DNA of 41,666 bases from Acidobacteriota bacterium (GTDB lineage: Bacteria; Acidobacteriota; UBA6911): NCBI GenBank assembly GCA_003225335.1, contig QHZE01000219.1:1-41666 (forward strand). The letters are read 5' to 3'. A program made the translations under genes and the position numbers. Under the pieces are notes generated by a model, which was not told where the DNA came from, ran no database searches, and was given only the letters and a program-made list of their open reading frames with translations. Below, piece by piece: positions 1 through 8,958 of the stretch (positions are counted from its first letter, which is position 1; each line of letters opens with the position of its first letter).

Positions 1-45
1 AAAAGTTGCGTAGGCCCGAAGGACCGGAATAAATAGCCCCGCCAT

Positions 46-172
46 CACAGGATTGACAGGATCGACAGATCTTGGGAGCCTTGCAGGATCGAGTATCATC
101 CTGTGTCCCAAAATCCAGTAGATCCTGTAATCCAGTCCGATAAATCCTGTCATCCTGCCGGATGCGTCCTGT
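46..172. repeat. Dispersed low-complexity repeat of the 'ACAGGATTGACAGGAT / ATCCTGTAATCC' type, partly inverted
   Basis: Left half reads cacaggattgacaggatcgacagat, right half gatcctgtaatccag...aaatcctgtcatcctg; intergenic. A related fragment is near 38877 (acaggcgtgacaggattccaggat). Confidence 0.6.
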
Positions 173-247
173 TTGCCGGGCAGATGTCGGATGTACAATC
201 GAATTCTCCTTCCGGCTTTACTGAAGGAGTCTGTTTTGGTTTCGGGC

Positions 248-733
248 ATGAAAACTAAGGAAACAAGACCACAAGCGAATCGGATCTTGATCACAAGTCT
301 GATGGTGGCGCTATACTGCCCGGTCGCTACTGTCTCCTTGGCGCAAGAGTTCTTGACGACGGCCGAGAAAGCCGCGCTGGAGAAGGAAAAGAAAATCGAC
401 AACCGGATCAAAGTCTACCAGGCGGCCTCGGCCCGGCTCTCCAAGTTGATGCAAGGCGCACTCCAGGAACACGATTTCGCGCGACTTGAACAGGGCTCGG
501 AAAACTGGGTCAAACTTCTTTCCGCTTCCCTGGAAGATATCGAGGAGAACGTCAACCGGAAGAAGAAATCCAGGGCTCTTATCAACTTCGAAATCCACCT
601 TCGACGAACCATCCTGGATATGAGAGGCTTCAAGTTTAAGCTTCCCGCTGACCAACAGAATCAATTCGATTCCTGGCTCGATCGAGCAGAGGAAGCACAT
701 AAGAAAATGGTCGGAATCCTCTTCCCAGGTTAA
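248..733 (+). CDS. Small secreted helical protein of unknown function
   Basis: ORF 173..733; internal ATG at 248 gives MKTKETRPQANRILITSLMVALYCPVATVSLAQEF, a plausible signal peptide with A-Q cleavage, followed by charged helical sequence. Confidence 0.6.
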   Translation: MKTKETRPQANRILITSLMVALYCPVATVSLAQEFLTTAEKAALEKEKKIDNRIKVYQAASARLSKLMQGALQEHDFARLEQGSENWVKLLSASLEDIEENVNRKKKSRALINFEIHLRRTILDMRGFKFKLPADQQNQFDSWLDRAEEAHKKMVGILFPG

Positions 734-845
734 AGGCGTGATTCGCATCCGAAGAGTAGGAATTTTGGGTCAGGAGTTTGCGTGAGGCAGACGCAAGAAC
801 TCGCGCAGCGTCATCTTGTAGTTGTCCGCCCGCAGGCCGCATGAT

Positions 846-2570
846 ATGCCGCGTCACCTTTACGCGCCGTCACTACTTAGAACGGGATCGCTGACATTCG
901 CCGATGCCGTAATCCTGATAGCGCTGGTCTCGCTCCTCGGCTTTGGCGCCAGCCTCGCGCTTCACGCGCCGCACGCTATTCGCGGCCCGGAGATCTCGCT
1001 CGAGCTCGCAGCTCTGCCCTGGTACGCGCTCCTCTCCCTCGCGCGGATGACCGCAGCCTACGTGCTCTCGCTTTTCTTCAGCCTGGTCTATGGGTACGCG
1101 GCAGCGCGGAATCCGGCGGCGGAGAAGATTCTGATCCCGCTTCTCGACCTTTTGCAGAGCGTGCCCATTCTGTCGTTTCTTCCGCTGGTGCTCCTTTCGC
1201 TGGCGGTTTTCCTGCCTCAGGGGCTTGCGGTCGAGCTGGCCGCCGTCGTTCTGATATTCACATCACAGGTTTGGAACCTGACTTTCTGCTTTTACCAGGC
1301 GCTGAAGACCATTCCCAGCGAGCTGTGTGAAGCGGCAGCAATCTTCCGGCTCAATCCCCTCCTCCGGATGAAAACGCTGGACCTCCCTTTTGCGGGCCTG
1401 GCCCTCATTTGGAACAGCATGATGAGCTGGTCCGGAGGCTGGTTCTTTCTGATGGCGGCCGAAATATTTCACGTGGGCGCGCGCGATTTTCGCCTCCCGG
1501 GCCTCGGCTCCTATCTCCAGGTCGCGGCCAATCGGGGAAGCCTGGGCGCCGTCGCTGCCGGCCTCGGTACATTGACGGCGGTGATCATCGCGCTGGATCA
1601 GCTCGTCTGGCGTCCCTTGCTGGCTTGGGCTGACAGATTTAAGGTCGAGACGGTGCAGGGCGAGGAGCCGCCGAGGTCCTGGTTTCTTGACCTGATCTCG
1701 CGTTCGTACCTGGCGAAGGTGGCTCGGCGCCATCTGACTTCCCTGGGCGATCGGCTGGAAGATTTCGCGCAAGCTCGGTTCAAGCCGGCTCTCGATCCCG
1801 TGCGTCACCGTCGGCCCGGCGGCGTCGCGCAAATTCTCAGGCGCCTCGGTGTCGCTGTCGGCGGCGTAGCCATGCTCTACGGTGCGGTTTCGGCCGTGGC
1901 GATGCTCGGGGGCCTGCCGCTGAAGACATGGGGCGCGATCGCTCTGGGGACGGCTGCAACCCTGGCGCGAGTGTCGGTGGCTCTTTCTTTGACCTTTCTC
2001 TGGACCATCCCGGTCGGAGTCGTGATCGGAACCAACCGCCGCGCCTCGAGGTTCCTTCAGCCTGTTGTCCAGGTCGTGGCTTCGATTCCAGCCACTGCGG
2101 TCTTCCCGGTTCTGCTCCTCTTGTTGCTGCGAGCGCCGGGAGGGCTGAATCTTGCATCCATTCTGCTCATGCTGATGGGCACACAGTGGTACCTGCTGTT
2201 CAACATAATCGCCGGCGCCGCTGCAATTCCCAAGGACCTGTGTGATACCACCGATTTGCTCCGGCTGTCGCGGCTGGAGCGCTGGCGAAACCTGATTCTT
2301 CCCGCTCTCTTTCCCTACCTGATCACGGGCGCCATAAGCTCGAGCGGCGGCGCCTGGAACGCGAGCATCGTGGCCGAGCATGTCGTGTTCGGGGGCGAAA
2401 CGCATACAACAGTCGGGGTCGGGGCACTAATCGCCGAGGCGACGGAGCGAGGAGACTACCCCTTGCTGTTGGCCTCGACCCTGGCTCTGATAACGACCGT
2501 CATTGTGATCAATCGAAGCTTCTGGCGGCGTCTCTATCGCCTAGCAGAGGAGCGTTACCGGTTGGAGTAG
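846..2570 (+). CDS. ABC transporter permease, duplicated/fused NitT/TauT-type
   Basis: Two BPD-type permease halves in one ORF (EAAAIFRLNPLLRMKTLDLPFA and DTTDLLRLSRLERWRNLILPALFPYLITG, EAA-loop-like); many TM segments; adjacent ATPase gene. Confidence 0.85.
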   Translation: MPRHLYAPSLLRTGSLTFADAVILIALVSLLGFGASLALHAPHAIRGPEISLELAALPWYALLSLARMTAAYVLSLFFSLVYGYAAARNPAAEKILIPLLDLLQSVPILSFLPLVLLSLAVFLPQGLAVELAAVVLIFTSQVWNLTFCFYQALKTIPSELCEAAAIFRLNPLLRMKTLDLPFAGLALIWNSMMSWSGGWFFLMAAEIFHVGARDFRLPGLGSYLQVAANRGSLGAVAAGLGTLTAVIIALDQLVWRPLLAWADRFKVETVQGEEPPRSWFLDLISRSYLAKVARRHLTSLGDRLEDFAQARFKPALDPVRHRRPGGVAQILRRLGVAVGGVAMLYGAVSAVAMLGGLPLKTWGAIALGTAATLARVSVALSLTFLWTIPVGVVIGTNRRASRFLQPVVQVVASIPATAVFPVLLLLLLRAPGGLNLASILLMLMGTQWYLLFNIIAGAAAIPKDLCDTTDLLRLSRLERWRNLILPALFPYLITGAISSSGGAWNASIVAEHVVFGGETHTTVGVGALIAEATERGDYPLLLASTLALITTVIVINRSFWRRLYRLAEERYRLE

Positions 2571-2572
2571 GT

Positions 2573-3835
2573 ATGAAGGGTGGAGACAACAGGCTCTTGG
2601 TTCTCGAGAGAGTGACGAAGGCTTACGGGAAAACCCCCAGGCAGTGTCTTGCTCTCTCCGGCGTTGGTCTGGAGGTTCGCGACGGCGAGTTTGTGTGCCT
2701 GCTCGGACCTTCCGGCTGCGGAAAGTCAACACTCCTGCGTATCATCACGGGCCTGATCCAGCCGAGCTCCGGGAATGTCCTATACCGGAGTCAGCAGTTT
2801 TCGGGCGTAAACCCTTATACGACGATTGTCTTCCAAACCTTTGCGCTGTATCCGTGGCTCACGGTGGAACAGAACGTCGAGCTGGCACTCAAGGCAAGGG
2901 GGATGCAGGCGGCCGCGCGCCGCCGCCGCGCGCTCGAGCTGATCGATATGGTAGGGCTCGACGGGTTCGAGTCTGCATTTCCGCGCGAGCTTTCCGGCGG
3001 CATGCGCCAGAAGGTCGGTTTTGCGCGCGCCATGGCGGTCGAGCCTGAGCTTCTATGTCTCGATGAGCCGTTCTCAGCCCTTGACGTGCTGTCGGCGGAA
3101 GCGTTGCGGGGCGAGCTGATGGAGCTATGGACATCGAAATCGATCCCAACCCGTGCCATCCTGATGGTCACTCACAACATTGAGGAAGCGGCTCTCATGG
3201 CCGACCGAATCGTCGTCATGGGCAAGAATCCCGGCCATGTTGTCGCGGAAATACCGATAACTCTGAGGCACCCGCGCCATAGGAAGGACACGGCTTTTCA
3301 GGCCTTGACAGACAAGGTCTATGCAGCCGTTACCGGCAAGAGGGATGTGGCGGAGCCGTCCGGTAGAAGACAGGCTCTTCCGCGTGCGCGCTTGAACGCA
3401 GTCGCCGGGCTGCTCGAGAAAGTTGCCGCCGAGGGCGGTCGCGCGGATCTCTATAGGTTGAGCCAGGAGCTCGCCGCGGACCTCGGCGACATATTGCCGG
3501 TCGTCGAAGCGGCAGAAAAGCTCGGATTTCTGACCGTCGAGGAGGGCGACCTGCTGATAACGCGTCTTGGGGAAGCGTACGCCGAAGCGAAGATTCTCGC
3601 ACGCAAGGAGCTCCTGGCGGGGCGGGCTCTTCGTTTACCACTGATCGCCTGGGTTTACGAGACCCTCCAGCAGGATGACGACGGGCGCGTGGCAAAGGAG
3701 TATTTCGTCGATGGGTTGCAGTGCGATTTTGGAGAACGTGCCGAAGAGCAGGTCAACACTGCGATCCAGTGGGGGCGCGCGGCCGAGTTATTTGACTACG
3801 ACATGGACCGGGACGAGCTTTTCATAGAGGATTAA
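2573..3835 (+). CDS. ABC transporter ATP-binding protein, NitT/TauT family, with C-terminal AAA-associated domain
   Basis: Walker A GPSGCGKST, signature LSGGMRQ, Walker B LLCLDEPFSALD, H-loop VTHN; about 150 aa C-terminal extension. Starts 2 nt after the permease stop. Confidence 0.92.
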   Translation: MKGGDNRLLVLERVTKAYGKTPRQCLALSGVGLEVRDGEFVCLLGPSGCGKSTLLRIITGLIQPSSGNVLYRSQQFSGVNPYTTIVFQTFALYPWLTVEQNVELALKARGMQAAARRRRALELIDMVGLDGFESAFPRELSGGMRQKVGFARAMAVEPELLCLDEPFSALDVLSAEALRGELMELWTSKSIPTRAILMVTHNIEEAALMADRIVVMGKNPGHVVAEIPITLRHPRHRKDTAFQALTDKVYAAVTGKRDVAEPSGRRQALPRARLNAVAGLLEKVAAEGGRADLYRLSQELAADLGDILPVVEAAEKLGFLTVEEGDLLITRLGEAYAEAKILARKELLAGRALRLPLIAWVYETLQQDDDGRVAKEYFVDGLQCDFGERAEEQVNTAIQWGRAAELFDYDMDRDELFIED

Positions 3836-3873
3836 ACTCCACTCGGCGGGCGTGTCCGCGTCCATCGACGGTT

Positions 3874-4590
3874 TCAAACCTTCAAGAACTCGCTAAATGC
3901 TTCCCTCTTGTCCTCGGGCAGCTCTTGGAAGGCGCGGACGAATTGGTCAGTCCGGGTAGAGCCAAACCGCCGCGCCCCGGCCTTCAGGTACTCCAGGATC
4001 TCTTCCAACGTGCGGATGCCTCCAGCTGCCTTCACCTGGCATCTCCCCTCCACTGCCTGATACATCAGTCGAACATCGTCCAGAATGGCGCCCCCATCGC
4101 CATAGGCTGTCGATGTCTTGACAAAATGAGCCCCGGTCCGCGCGATCCATCGGCAGGCCCGCCGTTTCTCCTCCTGCGTGAGGTAGCAGTTTTCCGTAAT
4201 AACTTTGACCTTAACGCCCCGTGCAGCCTTGATCACGCCTTCGATGTCGCCGATAAACAATTTCTCTTCCCCATTCTTGAGCGCGGGAATGTTCATTACC
4301 ATGTCGATCTCTTCGGCTCCCAGATCAAGCACCGCTTTCGCCTGGTATCCTTTCATGCAAGAAGTTTCGTTTCCGTGCGGGAAGCCCACGACAGTTCCCA
4401 AGAGAACTCCGGAGCTCTTCAACAACTCGGCGGCAAACCGAATGTAGTGTGGCTGAACTGTCAGAGTGGCGGTTTTCAGTCTTACTGCAGTTTCCGCAAA
4501 GTGGAGCACGTCTTCCCTGATCGCGTTCGGACGAACTATCGAATGATCAAACAGCTTCGCGAGTCTTGCTCTCGCGTCTTCGATTTTCAT
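3874..4590 (-). CDS. deoC: Deoxyribose-phosphate aldolase
   Basis: TVVGFPHG, EIDMVMNIPALK, KVITENCYLT, FVKTSTAYGDGGA, VKAAGGIRTLEE motifs of the class I DERA family. Confidence 0.93.
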   Translation of the reverse strand: MKIEDARARLAKLFDHSIVRPNAIREDVLHFAETAVRLKTATLTVQPHYIRFAAELLKSSGVLLGTVVGFPHGNETSCMKGYQAKAVLDLGAEEIDMVMNIPALKNGEEKLFIGDIEGVIKAARGVKVKVITENCYLTQEEKRRACRWIARTGAHFVKTSTAYGDGGAILDDVRLMYQAVEGRCQVKAAGGIRTLEEILEYLKAGARRFGSTRTDQFVRAFQELPEDKREAFSEFLKV

Positions 4591-4689
4591 GTGCCTCCTC
4601 TTCCTGCCAGCGCACGTTCTCGGCGCGCCTGACGCCCGGCACGCGCCTCCCGCCTGACGGCCGGCGGGTAACCGAATAGACGTTCCTGG

Positions 4690-4760
4690 TCCAAATTCGT
4701 TTTCGTGGAATTCGTGGCGATTTTATTGGCAACGAACTCCAGGAATTAACACGAATTAAG
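4690..4760. repeat. Dispersed repeat of the 'AATTCGTGGAATTCGTGGC' family
   Basis: caaattcgttttcgtggaattcgtggcgattttattggcaacgaactccaggaattaacacgaatt; related copies at 10703..10750 and 36312..36358. Confidence 0.65.
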
Positions 4761-4973
4761 TTTTTCACAACTTCCGAGAGAGTTAAAGACCGCATGAATT
4801 CCACAAAATGAAACCACAGATGAACGCGGATCTGCGTTCATTGTTCATGCTTTTGGTTGCGGCTGACCTGCCCCGTGATACTCAACTCGTGATGCTCGTT
4901 CTGTTGTTCGGTTCAATATCGCTCACGGCGCGCGATTCTTGTCACACGCGAATGGTTCACTTTGGAAATCCAA

Positions 4974-4987
4974 GCGTATATTTACGC
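4974..4987. promoter_or_regulatory. Candidate operator: short perfect dyad GCGTA-TATT-TACGC upstream of the HTH-TOBE gene
   Basis: Inverted repeat read directly, just upstream of the predicted -35 at 4997. Confidence 0.35.
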
Positions 4988-4996
4988 ATATCATAG

Positions 4997-5025
4997 TTGA
5001 TTTGAAGCGGTGCTTTCCGTATATT
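4997..5025 (+). promoter_or_regulatory. Predicted sigma70-type promoter (TTGATT-17 nt-TATATT)
   Basis: -35 at 4997..5002, -10 at 5020..5025, spacer 17 nt; ATG of the next gene at 5033. Confidence 0.55.
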
Positions 5026-5032
5026 ACCGCAC

Positions 5033-5428
5033 ATGGAACTGGTGAAGTTGCCTGACGCGGCAAAAGAACTCGGCATCAGCTACCCCACCCTGAAACAGTG
5101 GATCTATCGCGGCAAGGTTCGCTCGGTGAAGACTCCGGGTGGGCACCATCGCATCCCGCGTAATGAACTGGACCGTCTGAGCGGCGGGCCGGTTCGTAAG
5201 CCGCGCAAGCCTTCCGCGCTGGACGCGATAAGCGGAAGAAACAAGCTGCTGGGCACGGTGACCGACGTGCAGATTGAAGGGTTACTGGCGCAGGTGGCGC
5301 TCCGGGTGGGCGGCCAGACGATCACCGCGGTCATCACGCGCCGCGCATGTGAAGATCTGGGATTGCGGCTTGGGGTGCGGGCTTACGCGCTGATCAAAGC
5401 CACGGAAGTGATGGTTATCCGAGGCTGA
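5033..5428 (+). CDS. HTH (MerR/excisionase-type) plus TOBE (molybdopterin-binding-like) domain regulator
   Basis: N-terminus LPDAAKELGISYPTLKQWIYRGKVRSVKTPGGHHRIPRNEL (HTH_17-like); C-terminus SGRNKLLGTVTDVQIEGLLAQVALRVGGQTITAVITRRACEDLGLRLGVRAYALIKATEVMVIRG (TOBE). Confidence 0.88.
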   Translation: MELVKLPDAAKELGISYPTLKQWIYRGKVRSVKTPGGHHRIPRNELDRLSGGPVRKPRKPSALDAISGRNKLLGTVTDVQIEGLLAQVALRVGGQTITAVITRRACEDLGLRLGVRAYALIKATEVMVIRG

Positions 5429-5457
5429 TTGAAGCAGGAACCCCCACGGGTGGAAAG

Positions 5458-8400
5458 ATGCGACGCGTGCTCTTGTTTCTTGGGACTGCACTGCTCGCGC
5501 AGACTGCGCCGCAGATGGGCGTTGCGCAGGCTGGCAAAGCAGAGTTGTTCGTCCAGGTGCATGATGCTTCCGGTGCGGTTGTTCCCAATGCGCGGCTCAC
5601 GCTGAGCGAGGAAACAACGAACCAATCGTTTCTGGGCTCAACCGGGCTGCCGGGCTCCTTCACATTCTCTGCGCTGAAACCCGGGCTCTACACGCTCAAG
5701 GTGGAAGCAGAAGGATTCAAGCGCTTCAGGCGCGAGCACATGCAGTTGACTGTCGGCGACCGCGTGCGGCTGGAGGTGAAGCTAGCGGTAGGCGGTGTCT
5801 CCGAGCAAATCGTGGTGCAAGGAGACCCCTCGGGCGTCCGCACCGAATCAGCCCAACTCGGGCGGGTGATCAGCCGGCAGGCCATCCTCGACCTGCCACT
5901 CAAGAGCCGCGACTTCATTGGATTGGTTGCCCTTTCGACGGGTGTGGCTCTGCCGCCGGGTTCGGCATTTCCACGAATCAACGGCGGACGCCCGCGTGTG
6001 AATGAATACCTCTACGACGGCGTCTCCGTGCTGCAACCGGAACCGGGACAGGCGGCATTCTTCCCGATAGTGGACGCAATCCAGGAGTTCCAGGTGCACA
6101 CCAACAGCCCTTCCGCGGAATTTGGCCGCTTCAGCGGCGGCGTGGTGAACCTGACTACGCGTTCGGGCACAAATGAGTTTCATGGTTCGGGTTTCGAGTT
6201 CTTTCGCAATGAAGAACTGAACGCGCGCAACTTGTTTGCTCCGGCCACCGCCACGGACCCCAAGAAGCCGGTATTCCGGCGGAATCAGTTCGGCATTGTC
6301 TTGGGCGGGCCGGTCGTGCGCGACCGTACGTTTTTCTTTGGCGACTATCAGGGCACTCGCCAACTGGTAGGGCGAGTGCGGATTTCGACGGTGCCGACCG
6401 TTCTGCAGCGCCAGGGCATCTTCACTGAACCCGTGGGCGGCGGCGTGCGCGGCATCTACGACCCGGCAAACACAACGGCGCTGCCGGGCGGCGGGTTCGC
6501 GCGCTCCCCGTTTCCCGGCAATGCGATTCCGGCAGGCAGGATCGACTCCGTGGCGCCGCGATTGCCTGAGCGCTACCCCATGCCGGCTTCGCCGGGCACG
6601 TCGAACAACTATCGCCGCGTGGCCAACGAAGGGCAGGACCAAGACCAATTTGACATCCGCCTGGACCATCGTTTCACCGAGCGCAACCAATCCTTTGCGC
6701 GCTACTCCTATGCGCTTGACGACTCCGTGCCGGTGACGCCGCTGCCAGACGGAAGCGGCAGCCTGACCTCAGGCGCGCTTGGCGCCGCGCGAACGCTCGG
6801 ACAATCATTTGCCGCGAGCGACCTGCACGCCTTCGGGCCGCGCTTCGCGAACGAGCTCCGGTTCGGCTACACGCGCCGCACGATTGACCGGCGAGCATCG
6901 CTGCTGGATGCCCCGCCATCGCAAAGCCTCGGGCTTCGCGGGATTCCGGCGCATGCGGCGTTCGAGAACGAGCTGCCGACATTCGCAGTCAGCGGCTTTC
7001 AGCAGCTTGGGCCGCCCCAGAACACCAATGCGGACTTCCGAACCGACGTGACGCAGGTCGTGGAGACGGTGTCGTGGCAGCCGGGCCGTCACTTCGTCCG
7101 TGCCGGCCTGGACTTCCGATTCAACCGGTTGGACATCATGCAGCCGCCGTCGCCGACGGGCATCTTCGGGTTTAGCTCCCTTTTCAGCGACCTTCCTGGC
7201 ACGGCCAACACGGGTCTTGCGCTGGCGAGTTTTCTGCTGGGCCAGGTTCAGGACTTCTCAATTGACTTGCAATCGCGGGCTATCCGGCCGCGCGCGATGA
7301 TCCAGGAGTATTTCGTACAGGATGATTGGAAGGTGACGGAGCGCGTCACGGTCAATGCCGGTTTGCGGTACACGCTCAACTTCCCGTCCACCGAAGCGGA
7401 CGACCAAGGGGCGGTGTTCAATCTCGCCACCCAGCGGCTCGAATACCTGGGGCGCGACGGCTTCCCGCGAACGGCACGCGAACTACACAAGCTGAACTTC
7501 GGGCCCCGGCTCGGCGTGGCTTACCGCTCCGGCGAAAAAACTGTGGCGCGCGCGGGCTATGGGTTGATCTGGATTGACCAGGCGGGAGTCACCACGCCAT
7601 TCACGACACCGCAGTTCCCATTCATCCAGACCGTGTCACAACGCACGCTCGACAATATCACTCCCGCGTTCGTGCTGGCCAATGGCCCGAACGTCCAGCC
7701 GATTCCCCTCACACCCGACGCGGGCGTGGGCCAGGGAGTTTTCTCGGTGGACCACGACCTCGGCTCCGGCTATGCGCATCACTGGAACCTGGCGATCCAG
7801 CACGAGCTGGCGCGGGACCTTACCATCGAGGTGGCGTACGCCGGTTCGAAGGGAACGCACATCGGCATCCCCGATACGAACCTGAACCAGCTCACCGTGC
7901 AACAGCTCCAGTTGGGCACGGCTTTGTTCCAGTCCGTGCCGAACCCATTCTCGGGGCAGATTCCCGGCTCATCGTCCATCGGCGGGCCGGCGATTCCGCG
8001 GGCGCAGTTGCTGAAGCCGTTTCCACGGTTCACAACCGTGAGCCTGTACCGGAACAACGTGGGCAACACCATCTATCACGGGCTCCAGGTGAAGCTGGAA
8101 AAGCGATGGTCACAAGGGCTGACGTTCTTGGCGGGCTACACACGGTCGAAGCTGATTGACGAGGCTTCATCGGTCTTCGACGCTTCAATTCTCACCGGAC
8201 CCGTGGCGAATTTTCCTGTCGCCGACGGCTTCAACCGGCGGCTCGAGCGAGACGTTTCCACGGGCGATATGCCGGATGCGTTTGTAGCAAGCTGGGTGTA
8301 CGACTTGCCTGTCGGCCGTGGGCATCGGCTCGGTCCCCGAGGCGTCGCCGGAGCGCTGCTGAAGGGCTGGCAGGTGTCGGGCATCATCACGCTACAGTCG

Positions 8401-8847
8401 GGATTGCCGCTGGCCGTGACCCAAGCGACGAATTTCAACGCTTTCGCCGGATTCGGAACCCAGCGGCCGGATTGCATCGCAAATCCGACACTTCCCGGCG
8501 ATGGGCGAACCACGACCCGCTTCTTCGATACATCCGCATTCCAAATGGCTCCACAGTTCGCGCTCGGGAGTTGCTCGCGTAACCCGGTCCGCGGTCCCGC
8601 CTACGGCAACGCCGACGTCTCTTTGGCGAAGCGGACGAGCATCGGCGAAAAGATGGAGCTCCAGTTCCGCGCGGAGATCTACAACCTGACGAACACGCCG
8701 CCGCTAGGGAGTCCCAACGTGGCGCTCGGCGCTGTTTTGACCAGGTTTCCCTGTCCTCCAAGAATTCTTCAGGTGAAGCCCAACGGGACACGGATTCCCA
8801 CGGAGCCATTCGGCCGCCACCAAAGTAAATCCCACCGCAGGTCGTGA
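5458..8847 (+). CDS. TonB-dependent receptor, carboxypeptidase-regulatory-like/Oar family (TBDR-1); aberrant C-terminus
   Basis: Signal peptide; VHDASGAVVPNARLTLSEETT (CarboxypepD_reg); plug ELDLPLKSRDF-type segment; barrel through VSLAKRTSIGEKMELQFRAEIYNLTNTPPLGSPNVALGA, then atypical LTRFPCPPRILQVKPNGTRIPTEPFGRHQSKSHRRS. Confidence 0.88.
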   Translation: MRRVLLFLGTALLAQTAPQMGVAQAGKAELFVQVHDASGAVVPNARLTLSEETTNQSFLGSTGLPGSFTFSALKPGLYTLKVEAEGFKRFRREHMQLTVGDRVRLEVKLAVGGVSEQIVVQGDPSGVRTESAQLGRVISRQAILDLPLKSRDFIGLVALSTGVALPPGSAFPRINGGRPRVNEYLYDGVSVLQPEPGQAAFFPIVDAIQEFQVHTNSPSAEFGRFSGGVVNLTTRSGTNEFHGSGFEFFRNEELNARNLFAPATATDPKKPVFRRNQFGIVLGGPVVRDRTFFFGDYQGTRQLVGRVRISTVPTVLQRQGIFTEPVGGGVRGIYDPANTTALPGGGFARSPFPGNAIPAGRIDSVAPRLPERYPMPASPGTSNNYRRVANEGQDQDQFDIRLDHRFTERNQSFARYSYALDDSVPVTPLPDGSGSLTSGALGAARTLGQSFAASDLHAFGPRFANELRFGYTRRTIDRRASLLDAPPSQSLGLRGIPAHAAFENELPTFAVSGFQQLGPPQNTNADFRTDVTQVVETVSWQPGRHFVRAGLDFRFNRLDIMQPPSPTGIFGFSSLFSDLPGTANTGLALASFLLGQVQDFSIDLQSRAIRPRAMIQEYFVQDDWKVTERVTVNAGLRYTLNFPSTEADDQGAVFNLATQRLEYLGRDGFPRTARELHKLNFGPRLGVAYRSGEKTVARAGYGLIWIDQAGVTTPFTTPQFPFIQTVSQRTLDNITPAFVLANGPNVQPIPLTPDAGVGQGVFSVDHDLGSGYAHHWNLAIQHELARDLTIEVAYAGSKGTHIGIPDTNLNQLTVQQLQLGTALFQSVPNPFSGQIPGSSSIGGPAIPRAQLLKPFPRFTTVSLYRNNVGNTIYHGLQVKLEKRWSQGLTFLAGYTRSKLIDEASSVFDASILTGPVANFPVADGFNRRLERDVSTGDMPDAFVASWVYDLPVGRGHRLGPRGVAGALLKGWQVSGIITLQSGLPLAVTQATNFNAFAGFGTQRPDCIANPTLPGDGRTTTRFFDTSAFQMAPQFALGSCSRNPVRGPAYGNADVSLAKRTSIGEKMELQFRAEIYNLTNTPPLGSPNVALGAVLTRFPCPPRILQVKPNGTRIPTEPFGRHQSKSHRRS

Positions 8848-8862
8848 GAAATAATCGTAGCC
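8840..8862. repeat. Half-copy of the 'GGTCGTGAGAAAAAATCGTAGC' repeat
   Basis: ggtcgtgagaaataatcgtagcc; compare the arms of the element at 14676..14793. Confidence 0.6.
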
Positions 8863-8958
8863 TCCCGGTCTGCGTCCTTCCTGGTCCTGGCCGGAACCCT
8901 CGGCCTCAGGATCTGGCCCGTGCTATAGTGAACGGCGTTGTGTTGCGTTAGTTGTGCG

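Noticed and set aside
1263-2405. 380-aa minus-strand ORF
   Set aside because: Antisense to the ABC permease; composition (R, Q, H, E rich, low complexity) is not protein-like.
4808-4996. 62-aa ORF
   Set aside because: Covers the 'accacagatgaac / ttttggttgcggctg' dispersed repeat; no protein-like features.
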